Shown: in pieces, positions 24,496 to 33,177 of the stretch
Layout of the letters: each line of letters begins with the position of its first letter
Numbering within the stretch: position 1 is the first letter of the stretch
NCBI GenBank assembly: GCA_022843785.1
Contig: JALHMZ010000002.1
Span: forward strand, 62,001 to 126,000
Direction of reading: 5' to 3'
DNA length: 64,000 nucleotides
Source: Nitrospira sp.
GTDB taxonomy: Bacteria > Nitrospirota > Nitrospiria > Nitrospirales > Nitrospiraceae
Made by a program: the position numbers and the translations under genes
Notes under the pieces: model-generated
Database searches by the model: none
The model's input: the letters and a program-made list of their open reading frames with translations, nothing else
Told to the model about the DNA's origin: nothing

Positions 24496-26414
24496 CTCGC
24501 AAGACGGAACGAGGCGGGTGGGGACTGGCTCCGACCCTTGATTGCCGCAAGCCTTGTCGGCACATCGTGAAAGGAAGGAATGGACTGAAACGTGACCGTT
24601 GCCTTTGTCCACTCCTCCGCGGCCTCATAGAGCAACCCTAATTCATAACGAAGCGCTTGGCCTTTCGCCCCTTGAGCGTGAGAGTCTGACAGTACTGATT
24701 CTAGCCCTTGAATTGCCCGGAGGACATGGCCTTCCTCCTTGTCACACAGCGCCAGCATCAGGTGAGAATCAAGACGGAATGTGTCCTCTGTCCGTGCGAT
24801 CTCGAATTCTTCCCTCGCCTCCGGGTAGAGCGCCATATTCTTATACGCGACACCCAGCGTGAAATGTGCTTCATAATCAGGCACCGGAGTTGCTCGGGCC
24901 ATCGGCCCAACAGCAACAGGCTGTTGGGTATCTTCTATGTTCTTTCCAGCCGTCATGTGCTCCGCCTCGAGCTGTCGCACCTCCGCACCGTGAGTCCCGT
25001 CGTCGTCCACCTCGACACTCATCTGCACTAACGCATCATCGGTTGATGATGGATGCGGCGCAAACAGACTCGTCGCATCCGGCTCGGCGCCTTCCAATGA
25101 AAACCTCAGTTCTTGCTCAGACTGAGGTTGCGAGTGCACCGGCCTGAAATCATCTGGCTCCGCCCCTTCAATCGAAAATACGCTTGATCCACTCGATGCA
25201 GATTCCTGCGTCGACGATTCGGCTGCAGCCACCGATGCTCCATTCATTTTTTCAGCCAGACGATCGACAAATTCCTGATCTGGACTGAGCAACCGAACTT
25301 TTTCAAATAGCTCGTCATGCAGACCCTCCATTCCAGGCTCAGGATCCACCAGCAACAGTTCGACGGCTCTGGCATATTGCTGAGCAGCCGCGGCATGGTT
25401 ATTCTGCCGTTCGCACAACTCTCCATTCAGCTCCAGCAGCGGCACGGAGTCCGGTTGTGCCGACAGGAATTCTTTGATCAAGGTTTCGGCGAGAGAAAGA
25501 TCTTGTGCGCGCAGAGCCTCTCCGGCCAAAAATCGGTACTCGCCCAACGCCACCTGGAGATCACCTCGCTGTAAATGAAGCCGCGCGAGCAATTGACAGA
25601 CTTGAGGGTTGCCTGGTTCTCTGGAAAGTATTTGGTTTAAAATCGCTTCTGCCCCGGCATACTGTTTCTCCTCCATCCTCCGTATCGCTTCGTCGAGAGG
25701 ACCGAGTGGCGGTGATGATGTGGTCTTTGCAGAATCGGCAGTCCCAGGCTTCACCGCTTTGATCGAAATCGTTCCTCCTTTCTTCACGCCCTCAACAAAC
25801 TGTGCCGCTTCATTGTTCTTCGGATCGATTCTGAGCACGGAAAGATAGGCATCCTTCGCCTCCTCATGACGACCCTGCATCGACCGTTCACGGCCCAGCT
25901 GAAGATATACCTCTGTCGCTTCATCCTGCCGGTTATCCTGGAGGCAAAGTTCGGCAATGCGCTGCTGAGCGCTCAAATTAGAGGGGTCAAGACTGACGAT
26001 TTTCTGGTAGAGCACCAGCGCATCTTTCGGTTTGCGCTCCTTAATCAACTGCTTAGCCAATGTAAGATAGTCCTGCACGGCATTGCTGACGAGACCACGC
26101 TCTCCGTTGAGATCCCCAAGATGGCGATAGACTTCGTACTTGGTCGGATCGCACTTGAGCACCTTCTTGTAGGTTGCGATAGCCTTGACCGTGGCGCCTT
26201 CTGCCTTGAAGAGTTTCGCAGCCTGAAAAAATGCGGCGCTCGCTTCTGATAGAGCATTTCTTTTCAAATACAAATCCCCAATGGAATTAGGGATACTGCC
26301 GTCAGAGGGAGCTTCCGCAGCCAGCTTTTTCCATTCGGCAATAGCCTCCGTAATCTGGCCTTTTGAAGCCAGCAGCTGAGCCTGCTGAAGTATCTTGCTA
26401 CGATCCAGAGGCAA
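24492..26414 (-). CDS. Large TPR-repeat protein
   Basis: 640 residues. Residues ~5-205 hold tandem TPRs (WKKLAAEAPSDGSIPNSIGDLY, ATYKKVLKCDPTKYEVYRHLGDL and so on, each ending in the family's DP/LGDLY pattern). Another TPR group lies at ~230-350. Residues ~385-490 are acidic and low in complexity, with two near-identical segments reading EGAEPD. A final TPR pair at ~505-620 starts AHFTLGVAYKNMALYPEA. No signal peptide is seen, so it is probably a cytoplasmic scaffold. Similar proteins accompany motility and type IV pilus genes in Nitrospira-like genomes, but no such gene is adjacent. It ends by overlapping the dehydrogenase gene by four bases. Confidence 0.85.
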   Translation of the reverse strand: MPLDRSKILQQAQLLASKGQITEAIAEWKKLAAEAPSDGSIPNSIGDLYLKRNALSEASAAFFQAAKLFKAEGATVKAIATYKKVLKCDPTKYEVYRHLGDLNGERGLVSNAVQDYLTLAKQLIKERKPKDALVLYQKIVSLDPSNLSAQQRIAELCLQDNRQDEATEVYLQLGRERSMQGRHEEAKDAYLSVLRIDPKNNEAAQFVEGVKKGGTISIKAVKPGTADSAKTTSSPPLGPLDEAIRRMEEKQYAGAEAILNQILSREPGNPQVCQLLARLHLQRGDLQVALGEYRFLAGEALRAQDLSLAETLIKEFLSAQPDSVPLLELNGELCERQNNHAAAAQQYARAVELLLVDPEPGMEGLHDELFEKVRLLSPDQEFVDRLAEKMNGASVAAAESSTQESASSGSSVFSIEGAEPDDFRPVHSQPQSEQELRFSLEGAEPDATSLFAPHPSSTDDALVQMSVEVDDDGTHGAEVRQLEAEHMTAGKNIEDTQQPVAVGPMARATPVPDYEAHFTLGVAYKNMALYPEAREEFEIARTEDTFRLDSHLMLALCDKEEGHVLRAIQGLESVLSDSHAQGAKGQALRYELGLLYEAAEEWTKATVTFQSIPSFHDVPTRLAAIKGRSQSPPASFRLAS

Positions 26415-26512
26415 GACAAGTCCCTCTTACCAAGAATAGGCAAACGCTAACAGTATCAAGAGGTTTTGTCGAGAAAATGGAGGAATTAGGCGGTAGATCT
26501 ACGATGACAACA

Positions 26513-26549
26513 GAATGGGCCTGTCCGCGAGGAGAAGACAGGCCCATTC
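26513..26549 (-). terminator. Hairpin terminator downstream of the cold-shock gene
   Basis: Perfect 13-base arms: GAATGGGCCTGTC at 26513-26525 and GACAGGCCCATTC at 26537-26549, loop of 11 bases. It lies 24 bases beyond the cold-shock stop. The T-run is weak (TGTTGT), so termination may need help. Confidence 0.65.
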
Positions 26550-26573
26550 GTCAGGAGGCACTCTGGTGCCTGT

Positions 26574-26792
26574 TTATGAGGCGGCGATGGCTGATTTCAA
26601 TACATTGGCCGCTTGAGGGCCTTTCGCTCCCTGCACAATTTCGAACTCAACATTTTCACCTTCCTTTAAAGTCTTAAACCCATCCCCCTGTAAAGCGGAA
26701 TAGTGGACAAAGACATCTTCACCGCTATCGAGACGGATAAACCCAAACCCTTTCCGATCGTTGAACCACTTCACTGTTCCCTTTGTCTTCAC
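26574..26792 (-). CDS. Cold-shock domain protein
   Basis: 72 residues, CspA family. RNP1 KGFGFI is at residues 14-19 and RNP2 VFVHYS at 27-32. The strand pattern GTVKWFND then [17 protein letters not shown] is typical. A single-stranded nucleic-acid chaperone. A stretch of AGGAGG just above the start serves as the ribosome site. The 258 bases between its start and lptF hold a leader in which cold-shock mRNAs often have regulatory structure, but none was identified here. Divergent from lptF. Confidence 0.96.
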   Translation of the reverse strand: MKTKGTVKWFNDRKGFGFIRLDSGEDVFVHYSALQGDGFKTLKEGENVEFEIVQGAKGPQAANVLKSAIAAS

Positions 26793-27050
26793 AACACTCC
26801 TCCTTTCCTAATGGCCATGGGCAACGAGCCCTCTAGCCACGAAACCGCGGTTGAGACACGACTAGGTAATATAAGTCGAACCTGGCGGGTAGAACCGACG
26901 GGCACCTGCACAAGTGTTGCATCGCTCACGGGACCCATCATGTGGAGGAAAACCGCGCTGCATGTACCATAGCGCCCATACACTGTCAAGCGATTCTTTT
27001 GCAAACAAGATTCATGCGCGAGGTTTACAAGCAGACAGGACTCCCCTATA

Positions 27051-28172
27051 GTGTTCCTGTCACCGCCACCCAAGAGCCCTGTGATCCTACGAACTCTGCT
27101 TGATCGCTACATTTTTACCGAACTGCTCTCCCCGTTCGGCCTGAGCCTCGGTGCGCTCTGTTTCGTCATGCTGACGAGGGAATTGCTGCGTCTCGTCGAA
27201 TTACTGGTGTCCAAAGGCGTCGGCTTATGGTCAGTCTTGAAGGTCATCGCCATGCTGTTGCCCTCCGGCTTGGTATTGACACTTCCCATCGCCGGACTCA
27301 TCGCATCCATTACGGCCTTCGGCCGTTTATCCTATGATAAGGAACTCGTGGCGATGCGGGCTGCAGGGCTCAGTCTCTTCCGCCTGTCTCAACCGGTATT
27401 CCTCTTCGCCCTGACAGTCTTCGGTCTCACGCTGATCCTCTCCCAGTGGGGACAACCCTGGAGCTCATTAAATCTGAAGAAAGTTGCGCTCAATTTGCTG
27501 AAGGATCAGCTTGTTCTCGCGCTGGAACGAGGTACGTTTAACGAGCCGATTCCGCACATGGTAATTTATGTGCCCGATGCCGTCGACGGCCGGCCCACGA
27601 AAGGCATTTTTGTATCGGATGAGCGGACCGCCAAGGAACCGCGCATTATTGTGGCGGAGGACTACCAGGTGTTCATGGATCAGGCGAACAGCCAGGTTGC
27701 CCTGCGCCTCGTCAATGGCGTCATCCATACCCGTCCGGATCAGGTCGATCAATACCGTCTCGTGTCCTTTGCGAGCTACGATATCAAATTGAGCTTGAGC
27801 CAGAGCAGCTACGCAGCTGCCGAAGAGCGCCCGACCTACGACCAGATTATGGCGATGATCCGGCAAGGCGGGGAAAAGGACTCAACCGGCCTGCGTCGCT
27901 TGATGGAGTACTACAAAGATCTCGCCTTTCCAACCGCTTCGCTGGTGTTTTGCCTTTTGGGCGTACCTGTTGGGATTGTCTCCAAACGGTCGGGTCGGGT
28001 CGGCGGGTTCGCCGTCGGCGTTCTCATAATTATTGTCTTCTATGTCTTGAATGTCGCCTGTGATTTTCTGGTGACGACCATGCTCATCAGCCCCTTCGTC
28101 GGAGCCTGGATGCCCAACATCGTGTTCATTCTTGCGACGATCATCCTCTTCATGAAAATGAGCCGCCAATAG
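27051..28172 (+). CDS. lptF: LPS export ABC transporter permease LptF
   Basis: 373 residues, YjgP/YjgQ family. The first ~130 residues carry three membrane spans (LLSPFGLSLGALCFVML, VIAMLLPSGLVLTLPIAGLI, LFALTVFGLTLIL), then a periplasmic beta-jellyroll of ~140 residues, then three C-terminal spans (~275-370). It pairs with LptG and the ATPase LptB to lift LPS out of the inner membrane. The annotated start is GTG at 27051; another in-frame GTG at 27081 is equally likely. Four bases separate its stop from lptG. Confidence 0.9.
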   Translation: MFLSPPPKSPVILRTLLDRYIFTELLSPFGLSLGALCFVMLTRELLRLVELLVSKGVGLWSVLKVIAMLLPSGLVLTLPIAGLIASITAFGRLSYDKELVAMRAAGLSLFRLSQPVFLFALTVFGLTLILSQWGQPWSSLNLKKVALNLLKDQLVLALERGTFNEPIPHMVIYVPDAVDGRPTKGIFVSDERTAKEPRIIVAEDYQVFMDQANSQVALRLVNGVIHTRPDQVDQYRLVSFASYDIKLSLSQSSYAAAEERPTYDQIMAMIRQGGEKDSTGLRRLMEYYKDLAFPTASLVFCLLGVPVGIVSKRSGRVGGFAVGVLIIIVFYVLNVACDFLVTTMLISPFVGAWMPNIVFILATIILFMKMSRQ

Positions 28173-28176
28173 CCGT

Positions 28177-29268
28177 ATGACCATTCTCTTCCGCTATATC
28201 CTTCGTGAATACGCTAAGATCTTTCTGATGTGCTTTGCCGGCTTGGTCACCATTTATATGGTGATCGATTTTTTCGAAAAAGTCCGACGGTTTCTTCGCT
28301 ACGATTCCGGTGTGCTTCCGATGCTCGCCTACTTCGCGCTCAAAATTCCTGCCATCTCGTTTCAAGTCGTGCCGTTCGCTGTCTTAGTGGCCACGCTCCT
28401 GACCCTTGGGTTACTCGCTCGCAGCAATGAAATCACCGCCCTGCGTAGCTGTGGCATCAGCCTGCTCTGGGTCACTTCGCCGTTTCTTTTATTTGCCGGC
28501 GGACTCGCTGTGGTACTCCTGGCATTCAGTTCGGCGATCATTCCGCTCGCATCGGAAAAGGCTGAAGAGATCCGACTCATCCAGATCGAAAAAAAGCCGA
28601 TTCCAGTGACCGTCCAAGCTCCTCAGCCATGGGCCCGCATCGACGCCGATGCTCTCATGCGCGTCAGCACGATTGACGTCGGGGGGAAAACGCTTCGCGG
28701 CGTGCGTCTGTTCTATTTTGACCAGGCGTTTCATCTTCACCAAGTCATCGAGGCCGCAGAAGCACAGTATGCGGCCTCCGGTTGGGTGCTGCTGAATGGG
28801 AATCGTCGGGAGTTTGCGCCTGACCACACCGTAGACCTGACCCCCTTTACCGACCAGCCGGCAGATATTCCACTGATCCCGGACGACTTCTCCACATCAC
28901 TCGCCGGCAATTCTGAAACAATGACGTTTCGAGAAATTCGAAACTACCTGGGACGGTTTCAACACAAAGAGGTGTCCTTCTCCAGGCTACTAACTGATTA
29001 TTACGGCCGGATCGCGTTTCCGTTCGTGACGATCATCATGGTGCTGGTCGGTATTGCGCTGGGTTTACGGCGGAGCGGGATACGTGGAGGAAGCATGGCC
29101 ATGGGGATCGGGCAAGCGTTCATCGTCGGATTCTGCTACTGGACGACTCATTCCATCGCAATTGCGCTGGGCCGTGGAGGCGCGTTGACGCCCATGCTTG
29201 CCGGCTGGATGGCCAATATCCTCTTTGCCAGCTTTGGGCTCTACCTCCTGCTTAAAGTCAGACATTGA
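28177..29268 (+). CDS. lptG: LPS export ABC transporter permease LptG
   Basis: 363 residues, same family as the preceding gene, with the same six-span plus jellyroll layout: spans near residues 10-35, 55-85, 100-125 and 270-360. FFEKVRRFL near residue 30 and the LARSNEITALRSCGIS coupling helix near residue 77 are typical of LptG. The ATPase lptB and the bridge genes lptA/C are not in the window. Transcribed with lptF; the following fabF gene starts 94 bases later with its own ribosome site. Confidence 0.9.
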   Translation: MTILFRYILREYAKIFLMCFAGLVTIYMVIDFFEKVRRFLRYDSGVLPMLAYFALKIPAISFQVVPFAVLVATLLTLGLLARSNEITALRSCGISLLWVTSPFLLFAGGLAVVLLAFSSAIIPLASEKAEEIRLIQIEKKPIPVTVQAPQPWARIDADALMRVSTIDVGGKTLRGVRLFYFDQAFHLHQVIEAAEAQYAASGWVLLNGNRREFAPDHTVDLTPFTDQPADIPLIPDDFSTSLAGNSETMTFREIRNYLGRFQHKEVSFSRLLTDYYGRIAFPFVTIIMVLVGIALGLRRSGIRGGSMAMGIGQAFIVGFCYWTTHSIAIALGRGGALTPMLAGWMANILFASFGLYLLLKVRH

Positions 29269-29362
29269 AAAACCTCAGGAAAACCCCCAATCACCAGTTG
29301 ACTGCTTTCCCTTCTTCCGGTAAGTAAGGAGAGCCCCTGGGCTGTACCAAGGAGATTACGGC

Positions 29363-30619
29363 ATGACTTCACGCGTCGTTATTACCGGTCTTGGAGTGGT
29401 GTCTTCCATTGGAATCGGTGTCAGCGAATTCTGGAAGACGGCCCTCGCCGGACGCTCAGGTGTGTCTGCCATCCCCTCGCTCGATCCTTTTCCTCTAACG
29501 GAGTATCGATCGCAGGTTGCCGGACAAGTGCATAACTTTTCTCCTGAGCAATATCTCCCGACAAGCCAAAGCAACCGTGTTGATCGTTATGCCCAATTTG
29601 CCCTAGTGGCCACAAAGGAAGCCATCGCCGATGCCGCATTGATGATGGCAAAAGAAGCGCCGCATCGCGTCGGCGTCATCGTTGGAGCCGGCATGGGAGG
29701 CATGGTCATGGGTGAGCGGGAGATTACTCAGCTCTTCAAAACCCATAGACCGAATCGAGTGCATCCGAATTTCATACCGACGATCACGCTCAACTCTGCC
29801 TCTGGAATCGTCGCGATGGCACACGGCGCGAAGGGACCGAACCTCACGATCTCGACAGCCTGCTCATCCAGCGCTCATGCCCTGGGCCAGGCGCTTCAGT
29901 GCATTCGTACCGGACAGGCCGATGTGGTGATCGTCGTGGGAGCCGATGCCAGTATCACTCCATTGGTCTTCGCCGGGTTTTGTTCCTTGCGAGCCCTGTC
30001 CAGTGAGTTCAACGATAGACCGGAACAGGCCTCGCGTCCATTCGACAGACACCGGGACGGATTCGTCATGGGCGAAGGGGCCGGAGCCTTGATCGTCGAA
30101 TCACTGGCCCATGCCAAGAAACGGAAGGCAAGAATTTACGCAGAGCTGGCTGGATACGCCGCGACCAGTGAAGCCTATCACATGGTCATTCCGCGAGAGG
30201 ACGGCAAAGAAGTCGCCATCACCATGAAGCTGGCCCTCGACTCGGCGGGCATGACGCCGGCTCAGGTGGATTATATCAATGCCCACGCCACGTCCACCTC
30301 CATCGGCGATGCAATGGAGGTGAAAGCGATTAAGCACCTGTTCAAGAGCCGCGCGGACAAAGTTGCCATCAGCGCGACCAAGTCGCTGATCGGTCATACG
30401 TTGGGTGCCGCCGGCGCCCTTGGCGCCATCGCTTCGACGTTGACCATTCACACGGGACAGATCCATCCGACCGCGAACTATGATGATCCTGATCCGGCCT
30501 GCCGCCTGGAAGGAATCAGCCGGTCACTCCAGGAGCGAAAGGTACGTACCGCCCTTGTAAATTCATTCGGATTTGGGAGCAACAATGCCACCGTTGTCCT
30601 GAAAAAGTTCGTCGCATGA
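29363..30619 (+). CDS. fabF: Beta-ketoacyl-ACP synthase II
   Basis: 418 residues, thiolase fold. The catalytic Cys167 lies in TACSSS, His308 in NAHATSTSIGD and His345 in KSLIGHTLGAAGA, the complete KAS II triad. The pattern GFGGHN of the C-terminus appears as GFGSNNATV. It condenses malonyl-ACP with acyl-ACP in fatty-acid elongation. A strong AAGGAG precedes the ATG. Its place between lptG and a modified acyl carrier protein, then lpxD, suggests dedication to acyl chains for lipid A or another envelope lipid; a general housekeeping role remains possible. Confidence 0.92.
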   Translation: MTSRVVITGLGVVSSIGIGVSEFWKTALAGRSGVSAIPSLDPFPLTEYRSQVAGQVHNFSPEQYLPTSQSNRVDRYAQFALVATKEAIADAALMMAKEAPHRVGVIVGAGMGGMVMGEREITQLFKTHRPNRVHPNFIPTITLNSASGIVAMAHGAKGPNLTISTACSSSAHALGQALQCIRTGQADVVIVVGADASITPLVFAGFCSLRALSSEFNDRPEQASRPFDRHRDGFVMGEGAGALIVESLAHAKKRKARIYAELAGYAATSEAYHMVIPREDGKEVAITMKLALDSAGMTPAQVDYINAHATSTSIGDAMEVKAIKHLFKSRADKVAISATKSLIGHTLGAAGALGAIASTLTIHTGQIHPTANYDDPDPACRLEGISRSLQERKVRTALVNSFGFGSNNATVVLKKFVA

Positions 30620-30760
30620 GTACGATGCGCCGCTTGTTCAGTTGTCTCCATAGAATTCTCCAGCGCACGCCGTGGGAATCTCACCACGGGGATAGGAATG
30701 TTTTGAGCTAGTCCCACAGCTTGCTGTCGGGATTATCATTTTCATGAAGGAGCATCCACG

Positions 30761-31162
30761 ATGACCGATGTTACGGTTGCCACTCAGATCATTCAATCGC
30801 TTGCCACCTATCTGAAACGAGCCCCCTCTTCCATTACAGAATCGCATCACCTGCGAGACGATCTGGGGCTCGACTCCGTCGCGGTCATTGAGTTGCTGTT
30901 TGAAATCGAAGACCGATTCAAGATCCAAATACCGGACCAAGACCTTCCAGGACTCAGCACGGTCGGGTCAGTAGCGGCTTATGTCCAACAACGGCTCCCA
31001 TCTCCGAGCAGCGTATCTGCCAAACCCAAACCCTCCGTGCGTGCCACTACGAAGAAAAAGGCGCCTGCGCCCAAGAAGACACCTGTTTCCAAGAAAGCCC
31101 CTGCCCCAAAGAAAAAGCCTGCTCCGAAAAAAGTCTCCACCCCGAAGAAAAAGAAAAGGTAA
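30761..31162 (+). CDS. Acyl carrier protein with Lys/Pro/Ala-rich C-terminal tail
   Basis: 133 residues. Residues 1-78 are an acyl carrier protein with the phosphopantetheine site DSVA (Ser39) in [13 protein letters not shown]; the usual DSL is changed to DSV. Residues ~80-133 form a low-complexity basic tail built from KKAPAPKK-, KKTPVSKK- and [12 protein letters not shown] units and ending in KKKKR, similar to histone H1-like tails. Ordinary ACPs are ~78 residues and acidic. The stop is 7 bases before the lpxD start, and AAGGAG precedes the ATG at 30761. The tail could hold the protein to membrane phosphate groups or to nucleic acid; that is inference. Confidence 0.88.
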   Translation: MTDVTVATQIIQSLATYLKRAPSSITESHHLRDDLGLDSVAVIELLFEIEDRFKIQIPDQDLPGLSTVGSVAAYVQQRLPSPSSVSAKPKPSVRATTKKKAPAPKKTPVSKKAPAPKKKPAPKKVSTPKKKKR

Positions 31163-31169
31163 CGAACTG

Positions 31170-32261
31170 ATGTCCATCCCACAGCTACCGAGTCCCCTGA
31201 CCCTGGCGCAGATTCATCAGGTCGTCGGCGGCACGATTCATGGCACTGACCAAACACAGGTGTTCGAACTAGCCGGCCTGGGGGAATCGACGCCACGCTC
31301 CTTGTCGTTTGTTGCCAACGACAAAGCATTGAATGCCGTTGTCAATCTCCAGGCAGCTGCATTGCTCGTCCATCGGCACCTGCCGGAGCTTGCCATTCCG
31401 CAGATTGTCGTCGGCCATCCCTTGATGGCGTTCGCCCAGGTGGCTCAACGATTCTGTGTTCCTCCTGCCGTTCCTCGCGGCATCGCTGAAGACATCACTC
31501 GCGGAACCGATGTCATAATCGGAGCGGACCCTTCGATTTGGCCGTTTGTGACACTCGGCGACCGTGTGAGCATCGGAGCGCGGGTTACCCTATACCCCGG
31601 TGTGTTTGTGGGGTCGGACTCGAAAATCGGAGATGATTGTATCCTGTACCCGAATGTCGTCGTACGGGAAGGCTGCTCACTCGGCGCCCGAGTGATTGTC
31701 CATAGCGGAACCGTGATCGGCGCAGACGGATTCGGATACGTCCCGCATCAAGGCCGTCATCACAAGATCCCGCAGCTGGGCGGAGTTGTCATCGAAGACG
31801 ATGTCGAATTGGGCGCCAATGTCACCGTTGATCGCGCCACGCTCGGATCAACACGCATTAAGCAAGGCACCAAGGTCGACAATCTGGTTCAGATCGCTCA
31901 TAACGTCACGGTGGGTGCACACTGCATTCTCGTTGCTCAAGTCGGTATCGCCGGCAGCACCACGATCGGCCATCATGTCGTCATCGGCGGACAAGCGGGC
32001 CTTTCAGACCATATTCAGATTGGCGACCAAGTCATGATTGCCGCCAAATCAGGAGTGCATCGAAGCATCGAATCGAACCAGATTGTCGGAGGATCCCCGG
32101 CATTACCGCGGGATCGAGCCTTGCGGGTTCAGGGGGTCATTCACCATCTGCCTGAGTTGCACAAGCTTGTGCAAGACCTCGAGCAGCGGATCGAGACACT
32201 GGAGAAACAGTCGAAGCCAAGGTCACCACGCACTGGAACGACACGTCCTAGAAAGAAATAG
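31170..32261 (+). CDS. lpxD: UDP-3-O-acylglucosamine N-acyltransferase
   Basis: 363 residues from the ATG at 31170 (AAAGG just before; the frame is open further upstream but only in the shadow of the ACP tail). Residues ~1-100 are the uridine-binding domain, then ~110-310 a left-handed beta helix of hexapeptide repeats ([20 protein letters not shown] and similar), including the HNVTVGAHC segment that carries the catalytic histidine. It transfers an acyl chain from ACP in the third step of lipid A synthesis. After a coiled-coil (~320-345) the protein ends in a basic [13 protein letters not shown] tail, unusual for LpxD. Co-transcribed with the ACP gene. Confidence 0.92.
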   Translation: MSIPQLPSPLTLAQIHQVVGGTIHGTDQTQVFELAGLGESTPRSLSFVANDKALNAVVNLQAAALLVHRHLPELAIPQIVVGHPLMAFAQVAQRFCVPPAVPRGIAEDITRGTDVIIGADPSIWPFVTLGDRVSIGARVTLYPGVFVGSDSKIGDDCILYPNVVVREGCSLGARVIVHSGTVIGADGFGYVPHQGRHHKIPQLGGVVIEDDVELGANVTVDRATLGSTRIKQGTKVDNLVQIAHNVTVGAHCILVAQVGIAGSTTIGHHVVIGGQAGLSDHIQIGDQVMIAAKSGVHRSIESNQIVGGSPALPRDRALRVQGVIHHLPELHKLVQDLEQRIETLEKQSKPRSPRTGTTRPRKK

Positions 32262-32273
32262 CCCCGCGTAACC

Positions 32274-32795
32274 CTACTTGATGACGCTCCGCCAAAAGAA
32301 TAACTTCGCCCAATAGAACCCGGCCCACGGGATCATCACCGCAGGGACAGTATTCACTTGCCCATAAAGAGCTGCCACAACGGCGCTTCCCAGAAGGGCC
32401 CCTATGCCCGCAAGATACGCGAGAGGAAGCAGGGGACGCCCAGGATGGTCGATTTCTGGAACCGGTACGTCCTTCTTGGTTAGTGCCCTCTGAGTGGTCG
32501 GCCCCCGCCGCATCCGTGCCGCCAGGGCATCGGGAAACTGTCTGAATAAGTACAAGTGGTACTGAGTCTGCGCCGTGCCGATCAGCACTCCCAACGCCAT
32601 CACGCCGGAACTGTAGTAAAACGTGTCCCACGTATAGCTCTCCGATGCGATCAGCTGATATCCGAGCCCTATGACTCCGACGACCAGACAAAACATCCCC
32701 ACTAAACCCGATGGCATTAAGATGTAGGTCTTCACATACTCACGCGCCTGCTTGGCAACTTCTTCAGGATGTTGAATCGTAACAAGTTTTGGCAC
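32274..32795 (-). CDS. Membrane protein, unknown function
   Basis: 173 residues with four likely membrane spans: ~27-50 (LVGMFCLVVGVIGLGY), ~60-80, ~124-145 (LAYLAGIGALLGSAVVAALY) and a final one ending at the C-terminus. The N-terminus is soluble. A basic linker (ARMRRGPTTQR) joins spans 2 and 3. It converges with lpxD, with 12 bases between the stops. No family recognised. Confidence 0.65.
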   Translation of the reverse strand: MPKLVTIQHPEEVAKQAREYVKTYILMPSGLVGMFCLVVGVIGLGYQLIASESYTWDTFYYSSGVMALGVLIGTAQTQYHLYLFRQFPDALAARMRRGPTTQRALTKKDVPVPEIDHPGRPLLPLAYLAGIGALLGSAVVAALYGQVNTVPAVMIPWAGFYWAKLFFWRSVIK

Positions 32796-33177
32796 CGACG
32801 CCTACCCTCCTTACAAACCGACAAGCTAATCCGACACGGCATTAACACGATCTGAGCATTAACTGCAAGGCACTCCACGAGAAGCAGTAGATAATTTAGG
32901 TAATTTCTTCTGACTATTTATTTATTATCCTTTCACCTATCCACAAAGTCTGTGTGTGATATGTGGATATCCATGTGGATGGACCCCGCCTGTCCTGTCG
33001 GCATGCAACATCGAGCATGATGCCATTTTATTGGGCAGAAAGTTCTGATACTTCTTCAGAAATAATGACGAGATGTGTGTGTAGCACTATGGACTACAGC
33101 CCATGGTGCTATGCGGCTACTTCCATAAAATGGACAGAACTAGCGATGGCTAAGGGCCACCGTGTCAGCGGCTAAAA
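32796..33177. other. AT-rich intergenic, no gene seen
   Basis: About 380 bases. The part 32890-32945 is unusually AT-rich for this genome (TTTATTTATTATCC). No tRNA, hairpin terminator with a T-run, or convincing gene was seen; a 70-codon frame at 32963-33175 has no RBS or protein character. It presumably carries the promoter of the membrane protein gene and the end of the chemosensory operon transcript. Confidence 0.45.

Noticed and set aside
30670..30689. Hairpin CCGTGG/CCACGG between fabF and acp as a terminator
   Set aside because: Six-pair stem without a T-run; too weak to call.
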